NCBI GenBank assembly: GCA_017547885.1
Contig: JAFYOP010000012.1
Span: 1 to 64,000, forward strand
Reading direction: 5' to 3'
DNA: 64,000 bases
From: Clostridia bacterium
GTDB lineage: Bacteria > Bacillota > Clostridia > Christensenellales > CAG-138
This document shows, piece after piece, positions 33,863-44,100 of this stretch. A model generated the notes under the pieces. It ran no database searches, was not told where the DNA came from, and saw nothing but the letters and a program-made list of their open reading frames with translations. The stretch's first letter is position 1. Each line of letters starts with the position of its first letter. Made by a program: the position numbers and the translations under genes.

Positions 33863-34753
33863 TTAGTCGCAATTACCGTCAAATACTGGCGTATATTCTG
33901 CCGTTGCAGCGCTCATTTCCTGTATAAGCAGGTTTTCCAATCCTAATGAAAATCCATATTCTACAGCTCTTTTATATTCCCTTTTAAGCAGCGGACGATC
34001 CAACGGCGGATATTTGCACGCATTGTAAAAAGGTACATACTGGCTCATTAAAGAAATGTTTATTTCCTTTGTAAAGTGCGCCGCGATATAGTCAAGCACG
34101 CGCCTTGTCTCATCCACAGAACCCGGCAAAACAAGATGCCTTATAACTATACCCTTTCGTGCCATACCGGCATCATCCAGCGCCAGCAGACCACACTGCC
34201 GATACATTTCATCTATTGCCTTGGAAGCATAGTCAAAGTAGTCGGATGCTCCGGAATATTTATTGGAAATTCTGCTGTCCACATATTTAAGATCAGGCAG
34301 ATATATGTCCACCAGCCCCTCCAGCCGCTTTAATGTTTCAACGGTTTCATATGCATTAGTGTTATACACTATCGGCACCGCAAGACCATCATTGCGTGCA
34401 CGGACTATGGCCTTAGCTATAACGGGCACAAACGGCGCAGGAGATACAAGATTAATATTATGCGCACCGCGGCTTTCAAGGGTCAGCATAAGCTTTGCAA
34501 CTTCATCTGCATCATACTGCTTCCCTACAATTCCGTTGCTTATGTCGTGATTCTGACAAAACACACATTTTAGATTACAGCCACAGAAAAATATAGCTCC
34601 TGAGCCCCTCTCTCCGCTTATAAAAGGCTCTTCCCACATGTGCAGTGCAGCCTTGGCCACGTATGGCAAAATGGGCGCATTGCAGGCGCCCATATAGTTT
34701 GTTCGATCCGTACCGCATTTGCGGGGACACAGCATACATCCGTCAGAAGTCAT
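33863..34753 (-). CDS. PflA-like radical SAM protein
   Basis: A 296-residue protein of the pyruvate formate-lyase-activating-like radical SAM group. It begins with a cysteine pair (CMLCPRKCGTDR) typical of the AmmeMemoRadiSam/PflX branch, and the [4Fe-4S] motif CGCNLKCVFCQNHDIS is at about residues 57-72. The segments YNTNAYE and DIYLPDLKY match PflX-type enzymes. The substrate is not known, and no glycyl radical enzyme is adjacent. It lies 12 nt after the histidine kinase gene and could belong to that operon. Confidence 0.85.
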   Translation of the reverse strand: MTSDGCMLCPRKCGTDRTNYMGACNAPILPYVAKAALHMWEEPFISGERGSGAIFFCGCNLKCVFCQNHDISNGIVGKQYDADEVAKLMLTLESRGAHNINLVSPAPFVPVIAKAIVRARNDGLAVPIVYNTNAYETVETLKRLEGLVDIYLPDLKYVDSRISNKYSGASDYFDYASKAIDEMYRQCGLLALDDAGMARKGIVIRHLVLPGSVDETRRVLDYIAAHFTKEINISLMSQYVPFYNACKYPPLDRPLLKREYKRAVEYGFSLGLENLLIQEMSAATAEYTPVFDGNCD

Positions 34754-34765
34754 CTTTTCTCCGTT

Positions 34766-36709
34766 TTATCTTTTCTTTTTGCCATCGGTCTTTTTGATGC
34801 CTATTCCCTTTTTGCTTTTATCCTCAGCAGGATACTGAACTATCTCATAATCGGCATCATATATTTCCTTATCGCCGGCAAGCTCAACATGGGAAACATC
34901 TGCCCTGCTTTTTGCCTTTGCGGCCGCATTTGCAGGCCCGAGCTCAATAGCATTGGAAACATATCGTTTAACCGTAAATGTAAAGCAGGTGCCTTCACCA
35001 ACCTTGCTGTCTACCGTAATGGTTTCGTCCAGCTTTTCCATAATATAGCTGGCTATGGACAGGCCAAGACCGGTCCCCCCTTCGCCGCGGGATTTATCCA
35101 CCTTATAAAAGCGCTCGAAAATAAACGGGATATCCTTTTCGGGAATACCGCATCCGTTGTCTTCTACACTTACCAGCAAACGTTCGCCGGAACGCAGACG
35201 CAGGGTGATCTTTCCGCCTTCTGGAGTATAGTGCATTGCATTGTCCAGTAAAATTACCAGTACCTGTTCTATCCTGTCGGGATCTGTAAGGGCATCTACC
35301 GCAGGAGCACAGTCAACCTCAAGAGATATACCCTTCTGCTGTGCAGCAGCCGCATAGCTTATTGCAAGGTCGTTGATAAGCTCCTCAAGGTTTACACGGG
35401 ACAGTTCCATGTATTCGGTTCCGGCCTGCAGGCGGCTGAGGGTAAGCATATCCGTAATCAATCTGGACAGCCTCATCACCTCATGCAGCATTATTTTATA
35501 GTACCTTTGACGACTTTCCTCATCTTTTACCATTCCGTCTGCCAGAGGCTCAAGCAGACCCCGTACCGCAGTAAGAGGGGTACGCAGCTCATGGGATACA
35601 TTGGCAACATACTCCCTGCGCATTTTTTCTGTGCGCTCCATTTCAGTGATATCCTTAAACAGGCCTACTACACCGGTGCGCACTCCTTCATCGGTGTGCA
35701 CAGGGGATACGCTTATCAGCAATACGCGTTCGCCTGTGGTAGGATAGTTTATGGATTGGGATTCTCCGGTGATAAACACTTCGTCAAAGGCTTTCCAAAC
35801 CATTGGGTCAGCAATGAGATCCTGACGTTTTTCAACATTTAGCACGCCAAACATAGCCATTATAGCAGTATTGTAATGGGTAAGCTCTCCGCTTCCATCC
35901 ATTGCAACAACGCCGTCTGTAAGGCTCTGAAGCAGCTCGTCCAGCTGTCCTTTTTCAAAGCGAAGCTGATATATTGTGCCGGAAAGGGTTTCGCAAAGGT
36001 TATTCAGAGCCCTTGCAAGAAGCCCCACCTCACCTTCTTCATTTTCGCTGGCACGTATGTCAAAGTTGCCTTTGGACATCTTTAATGCCACTTCAGACAT
36101 CTCATGCAAAGGTTCTGTAATGTGATGAAAATACCCGCTGAGTATGCCCATCATAAGCATCGTACCAACACAAAGGAAAGTATAAATCATCCTGCGCATA
36201 GCTCCCATGGCTTCGCTTACCGCACGGGTAGGCTGCAGGATAACAACTCCGCCCACAGTTTGACCGTTGTCGTTTAAAATCGGGACTGCCGCAGCTATGG
36301 CCTCCCCCATTCCTTCTATGGTGACTTTGTGTTCGCTTACAGTTTCTCCGGAAAGAACTTTTGTATATATTCCTTTAAGCGCTTCTCCGTCCAGCTTCCA
36401 ATCATTATTTTCCGGTGCATGTACTGCAAAAACGGTTTCGTGATAGGCATTAAAAACGATAGTTGTTTCTTCCGCATCCTTTACATAGCTTTCCGCAAGG
36501 CGTATTAAAGTATCGCCGGATATATTGCCTCTGCTGTATTCTGTAACCATGTTGGCTACAGCCTGACCTTTGGGCACCATTTCTTCCAGCTTGATGCTTT
36601 TATATATCTTTTCGCCCATCAAACCGCTGCCCACGGCCATAACAATGGTAATGAGCATCATAACGATGGCCATTACTGCAAGCAGGCGGCGGTAAAATAC
36701 GCTTTTCAT
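34766..36709 (-). CDS. Sensor histidine kinase (PhoR/WalK type) with HAMP and PAS domains
   Basis: A 647-residue kinase. Membrane helices at about 9-30 and 170-192 flank an external sensor domain. HAMP (about 195-245) and PAS (about 260-360) follow. The HisKA motif VANVSHELRTPLTAVRGL carries the phosphorylated His; the ATPase domain shows LLDNAMHYTPEGG, EDNGCGIP and GTGLGLSIA. A 50-residue charged C-terminal tail after the catalytic domain (DVSHVELAGDKEIYDADYE then KSKKGIGIKKTDGKKKR) is extra. It follows its response regulator by 5 nt, and is paralogous to the kinase at 37509. Confidence 0.92.
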   Translation of the reverse strand: MKSVFYRRLLAVMAIVMMLITIVMAVGSGLMGEKIYKSIKLEEMVPKGQAVANMVTEYSRGNISGDTLIRLAESYVKDAEETTIVFNAYHETVFAVHAPENNDWKLDGEALKGIYTKVLSGETVSEHKVTIEGMGEAIAAAVPILNDNGQTVGGVVILQPTRAVSEAMGAMRRMIYTFLCVGTMLMMGILSGYFHHITEPLHEMSEVALKMSKGNFDIRASENEEGEVGLLARALNNLCETLSGTIYQLRFEKGQLDELLQSLTDGVVAMDGSGELTHYNTAIMAMFGVLNVEKRQDLIADPMVWKAFDEVFITGESQSINYPTTGERVLLISVSPVHTDEGVRTGVVGLFKDITEMERTEKMRREYVANVSHELRTPLTAVRGLLEPLADGMVKDEESRQRYYKIMLHEVMRLSRLITDMLTLSRLQAGTEYMELSRVNLEELINDLAISYAAAAQQKGISLEVDCAPAVDALTDPDRIEQVLVILLDNAMHYTPEGGKITLRLRSGERLLVSVEDNGCGIPEKDIPFIFERFYKVDKSRGEGGTGLGLSIASYIMEKLDETITVDSKVGEGTCFTFTVKRYVSNAIELGPANAAAKAKSRADVSHVELAGDKEIYDADYEIVQYPAEDKSKKGIGIKKTDGKKKR

Positions 36710-36714
36710 TTTAT

Positions 36715-37407
36715 CTATTCAACCTCAAACTTATAGCCAACGCCGTATATGGTCTTTATGCTCCAGTTAAGTCCTGTGTTGTCAAGCTTTGCCCTGATGC
36801 GCTTTATATGGGTATCCACAGTGCGGGTCTCTCCGGCAAAATCATAGCCCCATACCCTGTTGAGCAGCTGCTCCCGGGTGAATACCTGACCCGGATTAGA
36901 TGCCAACATATAGAGTATTTCTATTTCCTTTGGCGTGCAGATGATGCTTTCGCCTCTAAGGGTAACCGTATAGCTCTTTATGTCAATGGCAAGTTCCTGA
37001 TGGGTTATGCAGCCATCATCCGCGGCCTGCTGCTGTTCGTTCGTACGGCGAAGTACGGCCTTTATTCGGGCCACAACCTCACGGGGACTGAATGGCTTTA
37101 CGATGTAATCATCCGCGCCCAGCTCAAGGCCCAGAATACGGTCTATTTCCTCCCCCTTTGCGGTGAGCATTATTACAGGCACGCGGGAAGTCTTTCGAAT
37201 TTCACGGCATACGTCAAGGCCGGACATTTCAGGCATCATAATATCCAGCACGCAAAGGCCAATACCGCTTTCGCTTTCCAGCGCTTCGACCGCGGCTTTG
37301 CCATCATATACGTCTATAGTTTCGTATCCCTCGGATTTCAGGTATATTCCAAGAGACTCATGCACTACACGGTCGTCATCCGCAACAAGTATCTTTACAG
37401 TGCTCAT
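36715..37407 (-). CDS. OmpR-family response regulator
   Basis: A 230-residue regulator: receiver domain (1-120) with the acidic pair in VADDDRV, phospho-Asp in LCVLDIMMPE, Thr in MLTAKGEE and Lys in IVKPFSPRE; winged-helix DNA-binding domain (about 130-229) with LASNPGQVFTREQLLNRVWGY and RTVDTHIKRIRAKL. It pairs with the kinase encoded downstream. Similarity to the regulator at 39251 across both domains indicates duplication. Confidence 0.94.
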   Translation of the reverse strand: MSTVKILVADDDRVVHESLGIYLKSEGYETIDVYDGKAAVEALESESGIGLCVLDIMMPEMSGLDVCREIRKTSRVPVIMLTAKGEEIDRILGLELGADDYIVKPFSPREVVARIKAVLRRTNEQQQAADDGCITHQELAIDIKSYTVTLRGESIICTPKEIEILYMLASNPGQVFTREQLLNRVWGYDFAGETRTVDTHIKRIRAKLDNTGLNWSIKTIYGVGYKFEVE

Positions 37408-37464
37408 GTATTAAAAACCTCCGTAAAAGCAGTCAAATTTATACTAATTAATTATAACATAATA

Positions 37465-37492
37465 CCGCCCGCTTTCACATGTAAAGCGGGCG
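37465..37492 (-). terminator. Hairpin between the two two-component systems
   Basis: CGCCCGCTTT and AAAGCGGGCG form a perfect 10-bp stem with a 7-nt loop. The following minus-strand sequence is only moderately U-rich (GGTATTATGTTATAATT), and that stretch also contains a TATAAT that may begin the next operon. Confidence 0.55.
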
Positions 37493-37508
37493 ATTTCACA
37501 CATTTTTC

Positions 37509-39242
37509 TTATTCCTTTTGCAATGACAGAGTAAATGTGAAGATAACTTTTCCATCTTCATTTTTTACCCATATTTTTTCACCTAAAAGCGTAAGAACTT
37601 CCTGAACGATAGACAGACCCAGCCCTGTTCCTTCACCCGAATGTGCCTTATCTGCCTTATAAAAGCGCTCAAACAGATGATCGATATCCTCTTCTTTAAT
37701 GCTTCCGGGGTTTATTACGCTTATTCTGAGCTTATCCTCTGCTTTTTGAGCGTTAACCTCGATTACTCCTTCTTTCCAACAGTGCTTTACCGCATTGTCT
37801 ATGAGGGTTACCAGCACCTGCTCCGCCCTGTCGGGATTAGTGTATGCTTTCCCAGAATAATCACAACAGGGCACTATCTTAAGGCCTTTATTACGAGCAG
37901 CATCCGTAAACCTGTCTGCAACGTCGTAAATAAGTTCTTCAACGCTTATATACTGCCTGGTAAAAGCAATTGTGCCTGATTGCAGTCGGCTAAGCTCCAG
38001 CAGATCGTCAATAAGCCTTGAAAGGCGCATTGATTCATGAAGTATATAACCGTAATACCTGACCCTGTCTTCCTCTTTCTTTACCATGCCGTCATTCAGC
38101 GCATCCGCAAGGCCGCGAATTGAAGAAAGAGGTGTCCTAAGCTCATGGGATACATTGGCAACATAGTCTATGCGGGTCTGTTCCAGCCTTGCGGCTTCGG
38201 TTATGTCTCTGATAAGAGTAACGGAACCGCGATTTTTCCCTTCGTATTCAAGTGATGTAGTGACGATTCTAAGGGTGCGTTCTCTTATTTTTATCTCCTT
38301 GGATATATCCTCGCCGCTATGAACTGCTTTCATATCCATGATCAGCTCTGCATACGGTGCAAGTGATGTTATGTCATCCTCATCACTCCCCCCAAGCAGC
38401 TGTATTGCAGCTTTATTTATCTTTATTATTTCTCCATTGTGGTCAGTGGCAATTATGCCCTCGCCCAAGCCGTTGATCACTGAATGGAGTCTGTTCTTTT
38501 CAATTGTCAAATCGCTTATTGTTGAATACAAAGCAGCAGAAAGGTGGTTTAAGGATCTTCCCAGCTGTGCGATCTCCTCGGTTCCCATTTCGTCTGCCTT
38601 TACTGAAAAGTCCCCTCCGGCCATTGCGTTTGCGGTAGCGTTCATCTGGCGCACCGGGTCAACGATCCTCTTTGAGCCTATGTATGCGGGTATTATGGAT
38701 ATTGCGGAGGACACTATCATGCTTATCAGCAGCGCTATAAACAGCGTATGAAGGGCCGCCTGAAGTTCCTGAAGAGGCTTAACAAGAAACACAGCCCCAA
38801 TTACAACGCCCTGTCTGTTCACCACAGGCTCGCCTATAATAACGCCTACATGCTTTTTTGTGTTTGGCGAGTAAATAGATTCACCGCCCAATACGGTATC
38901 CAGGTGCTCTCTTACAGCAGCAATGCTTTCGTTATAATCCTCCGTGGCCGGATATGCAAACAGCTTGCCCTGAGAATTGAATGCATACATAGACGCATCC
39001 CAAACCCTGAACCCGCCGCCAATGGCTCGCTCATATCCATTGCGTCCCATAAAGCCCTGCATATAGTCTGCAGTAACATCCGCAAGATGCTTTGCCCTTG
39101 GCACAAGCTCTCCCGCCTTTATGGCACTGAATGCCTGACGTCCGGAATAGTTGAATACCAAAGCGGTTATCAAAGCGCTCAGTAATACTGCCAGCAGCAT
39201 TATGCCGAGAGTTTTTCTTAAAATAGTATTTTTTCTAAACAT
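37509..39242 (-). CDS. Sensor histidine kinase with HAMP and PAS domains
   Basis: A 577-residue kinase with membrane helices at about 10-30 and 165-188 enclosing a sensor domain, HAMP (about 190-245), PAS (about 255-340), HisKA (VANVSHELRTPLSSIRGLADAL) and an ATPase domain (LIDNAVKHCWKEG, GTGLGLSIVQEVL). The stimulus is not evident. The layout and motifs parallel the 34766 kinase, but this protein lacks the latter's charged tail. It follows its response regulator by 8 nt. Confidence 0.92.
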   Translation of the reverse strand: MFRKNTILRKTLGIMLLAVLLSALITALVFNYSGRQAFSAIKAGELVPRAKHLADVTADYMQGFMGRNGYERAIGGGFRVWDASMYAFNSQGKLFAYPATEDYNESIAAVREHLDTVLGGESIYSPNTKKHVGVIIGEPVVNRQGVVIGAVFLVKPLQELQAALHTLFIALLISMIVSSAISIIPAYIGSKRIVDPVRQMNATANAMAGGDFSVKADEMGTEEIAQLGRSLNHLSAALYSTISDLTIEKNRLHSVINGLGEGIIATDHNGEIIKINKAAIQLLGGSDEDDITSLAPYAELIMDMKAVHSGEDISKEIKIRERTLRIVTTSLEYEGKNRGSVTLIRDITEAARLEQTRIDYVANVSHELRTPLSSIRGLADALNDGMVKKEEDRVRYYGYILHESMRLSRLIDDLLELSRLQSGTIAFTRQYISVEELIYDVADRFTDAARNKGLKIVPCCDYSGKAYTNPDRAEQVLVTLIDNAVKHCWKEGVIEVNAQKAEDKLRISVINPGSIKEEDIDHLFERFYKADKAHSGEGTGLGLSIVQEVLTLLGEKIWVKNEDGKVIFTFTLSLQKE

Positions 39243-39250
39243 AATGAAAT

Positions 39251-39940
39251 TTAGCAGAGTTCAAATTTATATCCCACTCCGTATACCGTCTTTATGGTCC
39301 ATGGACACTCATCATCGGGAAACTTTTGACGTATACGCTTTATCTGAGTGTCAACAGCTCTGGTATCGCCGAAGAATTCATATCCCCAAACCTTTGAAAG
39401 TATCTGCTCTCTGTCCAAAACCCTGCCCGGATTGGATGCCAAAAGATGCAGTATTTCTACCTCTTTGGGTGTGAATGGGACCGTACTTCCGTTTATTCTC
39501 ACTTCATAGTTTGCTATGTTGATCTCAATGCCCGGCATTCTTATTATCTGCTGCGGTTCATTGACGGAATCATTATATCTGCGCAGCACGGCCTTAATGC
39601 GAGCCACAACCTCGCGGGCACTGAATGGCTTTACGATGTAGTCATCCGCTCCCAATTCAAGGCCGATTATGCGGTCAATCTCTTCGCCTTTTGCAGTGAG
39701 CATGATTATAGGAGTTTTACTCGTTGCCCTTATTTCTCTGCAAACATCGGTGCCATTTTTCAGCGGCATCATCAGATCCAATATAACAAGGTCGGGCTTT
39801 TGCGCTTCGAATATCTTCATGGCCTGTTCGCCGTCAAAGGCAGAGCAGTGGGTAAAGCCCTCATTTTCAATATATACGCCTAATGTTTCATGAATTATAG
39901 GCTGATCATCGCATATAAGGATGTGCTGTGCTCCCGCCAT
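39251..39940 (-). CDS. OmpR-family response regulator
   Basis: A 229-residue receiver/winged-helix regulator. The receiver has the acidic pair in ICDDQPI, phospho-Asp in LVILDLMMPL, and Lys in IVKPFSARE; the DNA-binding domain has HLLASNPGRVLDREQILSKVWGYEFFG and DTQIKRIRQKF. It heads the second two-component operon with a good sigma-A promoter upstream. The two regulators share long identical stretches (EIDRIIGLELGADDYIVKPFS, one substitution) and may bind similar sites. Confidence 0.94.
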   Translation of the reverse strand: MAGAQHILICDDQPIIHETLGVYIENEGFTHCSAFDGEQAMKIFEAQKPDLVILDLMMPLKNGTDVCREIRATSKTPIIMLTAKGEEIDRIIGLELGADDYIVKPFSAREVVARIKAVLRRYNDSVNEPQQIIRMPGIEINIANYEVRINGSTVPFTPKEVEILHLLASNPGRVLDREQILSKVWGYEFFGDTRAVDTQIKRIRQKFPDDECPWTIKTVYGVGYKFELC

Positions 39941-40004
39941 CTTCGGTTACCTCCCATGATATTTATCAGCAGCTAACGATAATACTTTATACCTGCTTCA
40001 CTTT

Positions 40005-40034
40005 ATTATAGGCTTTACATGCCTTCCCGTGCAA
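40005..40034 (-). promoter_or_regulatory. Sigma-A promoter of the upstream two-component operon
   Basis: On the minus strand TTGCAC (40034-40029) and TATAAT (40010-40005) are separated by 18 nt, about 65 nt before the start codon. Confidence 0.7.
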
Positions 40035-40080
40035 TAAGACGCTAAAAGTGCCATAATTGTACTAATTTTATACATAATTC

Positions 40081-40110
40081 AAACGCCGCCCCTATTATAG
40101 AGCGGCGTTT
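40081..40110 (-). terminator. Terminator of the barnase/barstar operon
   Basis: AAACGCCGC and GCGGCGTTT form a 9-bp stem directly after the barstar stop; the minus-strand continuation GAATTATG is only partly U-rich, but TTT ends the stem. Confidence 0.6.
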
Positions 40111-40115
40111 CCCCA

Positions 40116-40388
40116 TTATTCGTTTATTACAAAATTAAATGAATTTGGTTCAGATGACATGTCGCTGAATACCCTTAATAGCCTGTCTCCATACACTCCA
40201 AGTCCGGCCTTCAGAGTATTTACATCGCTAAGTATAACCGTCACATGAGACCCAAGTTCGCTGAGGCAATCTGCCAGAGCGTCGAGATTGCGGCCATAGT
40301 AAGACGGAAAGCGCATTACTTTTTTAAGATAATCATGGAGATCATCAAAAGAGGTCATTTTTCTTCCATCAAGTATGATTATCTCCAT
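40116..40388 (-). CDS. Barstar family ribonuclease inhibitor
   Basis: A 90-residue cytoplasmic protein of the barstar family, which binds barnase-type ribonucleases and blocks the active site. The diagnostic segment FPSYYGRNLDALADCL is present at about 27-42, with the preceding amphipathic helix SFDDLHDYLKK. It begins 3 nt after the stop of the ribonuclease gene, the normal toxin-then-inhibitor order. Confidence 0.93.
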   Translation of the reverse strand: MEIIILDGRKMTSFDDLHDYLKKVMRFPSYYGRNLDALADCLSELGSHVTVILSDVNTLKAGLGVYGDRLLRVFSDMSSEPNSFNFVINE

Positions 40389-40391
40389 TAT

Positions 40392-40994
40392 TTACTCCTC
40401 TCCGTACAGCAGCTCAAAGGTTTCATAGTGGTCATCGGTGTAGTATATACACCCATCATTGGAAAACACTATACGCCGTGATCCTCTGGAAGAACGTCCC
40501 AGTGTATCTATATCGCATTCGGTATACTTTTTCCCTTCGGGAAGTATGCCTTCATAGTTTCCGAATCTGTCGCCGCCTATGCTGCATCCCGGCGCATAAT
40601 CCTCTATGGAACCGCCCTCCCAGCCTAAGTCTCTGGCCTCATTTTTTGTTATAAAGTTTTTAGGCAAGCGCCCGTATGTGTGTATATACAGAGCTACGTC
40701 TTCCTTGGATGTATATGAGCCGTTTTCATCTATGGCAGGCAACTGCTCCTGCTGCTGGGGCTCACTTTCCTCTGTCTGCAGCTGTTCAGGCTCATCTTCC
40801 GTCAGCAGCAGGTCATCTATGCTTTCGCTATCTCCGGGTATGTTTTCCTGTACATCATACTGTGATTCTATCTGTGGTACTCTTTCACCAATAAGTGAGC
40901 TGACGATATCGCCAAATGTAAATGCGCCTGTGGCAAGACCGATAACCAGTGCCACCGCCACAATGGCCAGCAATATTTTAGTGCGCTTGTTCAT
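40392..40994 (-). CDS. Barnase-type guanyl-specific ribonuclease, membrane-anchored or secreted
   Basis: A 200-residue protein. An N-terminal hydrophobic helix (about 7-24) serves as a signal or anchor. A Gln/Glu-rich linker (about 40-90) leads to the ribonuclease domain. Barnase landmarks are all present: GWEGGSIEDYAPGCSIGGD, general base Glu159 (YTECDI), Arg170 and Arg174, and general acid His189 (TDDHYETF). It should therefore be active against RNA outside the membrane, with barstar protecting the cytoplasm. ATG 40994 follows AAAGGAGAGGTATCC. Confidence 0.92.
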   Translation of the reverse strand: MNKRTKILLAIVAVALVIGLATGAFTFGDIVSSLIGERVPQIESQYDVQENIPGDSESIDDLLLTEDEPEQLQTEESEPQQQEQLPAIDENGSYTSKEDVALYIHTYGRLPKNFITKNEARDLGWEGGSIEDYAPGCSIGGDRFGNYEGILPEGKKYTECDIDTLGRSSRGSRRIVFSNDGCIYYTDDHYETFELLYGEE

Positions 40995-41029
40995 GGATAC
41001 CTCTCCTTTGGGTTTTTGCCTTGCCATAT

Positions 41030-41035
41030 AGTATA
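41030..41035 (-). promoter_or_regulatory. Extended -10 promoter of the barnase operon
   Basis: TGGTATACT on the minus strand (-10 at 41035-41030), about 36 nt before the ribonuclease start. It faces the CotH promoter, 90 bp away. Confidence 0.55.
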
Positions 41036-41127
41036 CCACATACAAATTTTATAAAAAAGCGTTAACCATGCCATTGATTAACAGTTTATTCTTACTTTTA
41101 TGTGTGTTATCCCTCGCCCCGGCATGG

Positions 41128-41133
41128 TATAAT
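41128..41133 (+). promoter_or_regulatory. Extended -10 of a leaderless promoter for the CotH-like gene
   Basis: TGGTATAAT ends at 41133 and the ATG is at 41140: the expected start site 7 nt downstream coincides with the A of the start codon. No ribosome site intervenes. Confidence 0.6.
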
Positions 41134-41139
41134 GTAGCC

Positions 41140-44100
41140 ATGACTTATGCATTTATTAAAAAATCCATAGCTGTTATGGCCTGCCTGCTGCTTATAGCTG
41201 CGCTGACAGGCTGCGACAGCATTGCCGCAAGCGGTTCCGCCTCGAATGTTTATATCAGCGAGGTGGTTTCTTCCAATTCATTCTCACTTATAGATGATGT
41301 TTTGGGCAGCCCTGACTGGATAGAACTGCACAATCCTTCCGCTTCTGCCGTTGACCTTGAGGGTTATGCCCTTACCGACAACCTTAAAGACCCTCATAAA
41401 TGGACCTTCCCCGAGGTTTCTATTCCCGCGGGCGGTTATATTACCGTTTATGCTGCAAAGTATGAAGGCGGTGAAGATTTGCTCTGCACAGGTTTTGGCC
41501 TGTCCAAAAGCGGAGAGCTGCTGTATCTTGTAGACCCTTACTATAACGTAATACAGCAGCTGGAAGTTCCGGAGCTTGTCAGCGACGTTTCTTATGCGAG
41601 AACTGCCGATGGAAGCTATGGATATTGCAGCTCCCCCACTCCCAATTCTGAAAACAGCACGGATATCTTCCTCTCTTCAGGTGATAGTCTTTCTGTAATG
41701 TCCTCAGACGATGCTCTTGTCATAACCGAGGTAATGCCCAAGAATCTTTCAACTCTTCAGTCTGCAGACGGAAGCTATTATTCCTGGGCAGAGATAAAAA
41801 ACGTATCTTCCTCCAGCGTAATGCTCTCGGATTATTATCTGTCCGATTCCATAGCGGAGCCTTCCAAATGGCGGCTTCCCTCGGCTTCAATAGATCCCGG
41901 TCAGTATGCAATAGTTTATCTTTCCGGTGAGGACTCCACCGACAGCGGCGAAATGCACGCATCCTTCCGTATTGGCAGCACCGACAGCGCCCTGGCCCTT
42001 TCAAACGGCGCCGGCAGCGTTATCTCCATGATAAACTGGACAAATCCCGTATATCCCGGAATATCCGTTGTAGGCCCGGATACCTATACTGCTTTCCCAA
42101 CGCCTGCTGAGGATAATTCTGCTGCAGTATTCCAGTCGCTTTCACTTTCTCCCATGAATGAAAGCTCTCCTGTGCGCATAAATGAACTGCTTAAGTTCAA
42201 CAAATACAGTATACGCGATTTCTATGGCGACCGTTCTCCTTGGGTAGAGCTGTATAATTCTTCTTCCAGTGCGGTTTCCCTTGGCAACTACTGCCTGTCG
42301 GATGATGGGGAAAATCCCTTTAAATGGCACTTCCCCGAGACAACAATAGAGCCCGGCGAATACAGGGTGGTATTTCTTTCCGGTAATGAAACCTCCGATG
42401 GCGAACTGCATACCTCCTTTACCCTGTCCCGCACGGAAAATCAGCTTATGCTTACGGATATGTCCTCCATGACATATCAGCTGATTGAATTGGATCCCTC
42501 CATTGGCGAGAATGCATCCTACGGAGCAGGTTCCGACGGTCAGTATTACTTCTACGCAAGCCCCACCCCCGGCGCGGCAAATACTACCCATGCCTTCTCA
42601 GATGTTTCGGATGCATCCGTTACTAAAATGGCATCGGTATACATCAGCGAAGTGTCGGCGGTAAAGGCAGCAAAAAGCGACGGTACAGACTGGATAGAAC
42701 TGCACAATTCTTCCGGTGATTCCATAAATCTTGAAGGCTGGCACATTACAGATGACCCAAATGATATGTTCAAGTTCACCTTTCCTTCATTCAGGATATC
42801 TTCAGGTGACTATGCCACGTTATCCGCTTCCGCTTCATCAACATCGGGCGTTTCGGCGCCCTTTAATATATCCGCCTCCGGAGATACCCTTATACTTACA
42901 GATGAGGATGGCAACATAAAGGATATATTTGAAACCGGTGCTCTTCGCTATGGCATAACTTCCGGTCGCATTGAAAACCAATCTGACAGGGTATTCTTCT
43001 CTTCTCCCACAAAGGGAAAGGAAAACACTTCGGCCGCATACAGCAGCTTTACTTCTTCCCCTGTTTTCTCAGACAATACCCTGTATCACTCAGGTTCTTT
43101 TCAGCTGAGCCTCTCCTGTCTCACCCCAAATGCTCGTATATATTACACAACAGACGGAAGCAAACCCACAACTGAGTCTTCCCTGTACTCCGGCCCTTTG
43201 ACAATATCAAAAAACACCCCTGTCAAAGCTATTGCTGTGGCTGACGGTATGCTTCCCAGCGACACCGCTGCTGCCACATACCTTTTTGAAGAGCCTCACA
43301 CCCTTCCTGTGGTATGCCTCTCTATAGACAGCACATCTTTTAATGAGGTATATTCTGTAACCGACCGCTGGGAAAAGGTCGAGCGTGAAGGCTACTGCGA
43401 GTATTACGAGGTTGATGGTTTGCTGGGCACGCAGTTCCCCTGCGGTCTCCGTGTTAACGGCGCATCCACTCTTACCATGCGGCAGAAATCCCTCTCTATT
43501 TTTCTCAGAGGCGGATACGGCCAAAGCTCCACCGGCTATCAGTTCTTTCCCGGAAACGATGTAACCGAGTATACATCCCTTGCCATAAGAAACTCCGGTC
43601 AGGATGCTTCAAAGGCCCGCCTGAGAGACTCCTTTTACAGCAAATGTGTCGCGGGGCTGAATCTTGATTACATTCAGACTCGCCCTGTGATAGTGTACAT
43701 AAACGGCCAGTACTGGGGTTTATATGACTTTAACGAAAACCAGAACGAGGACTATCTTGCCACACACTTTGGCGTTGATCCGGATACTGTAAATATTATC
43801 CGCCGCAATGAAACTCCGCTGGCGGGCAATCGTACGGATTTTTATCGTGTGCGTAAATACGGTCTGGAAGAAGATACTTCACAGGATTCCAAATATCAGG
43901 AATTTATTCAATGGGTGGATGTGGATTACTTTATGGATTATCTCATCGCCCAAAGCTACTTTGCAAACGGCGATATGTTCAACCAGAAATATTGGCGCAC
44001 AGAAGATTATTCAATAAAGTGGCGGCCAATATATTACGATTTGGATCTGGCTCTCGGAGCCTCCAGCCCCACCCGCAACATACTGCCAAACTACTTCAAC

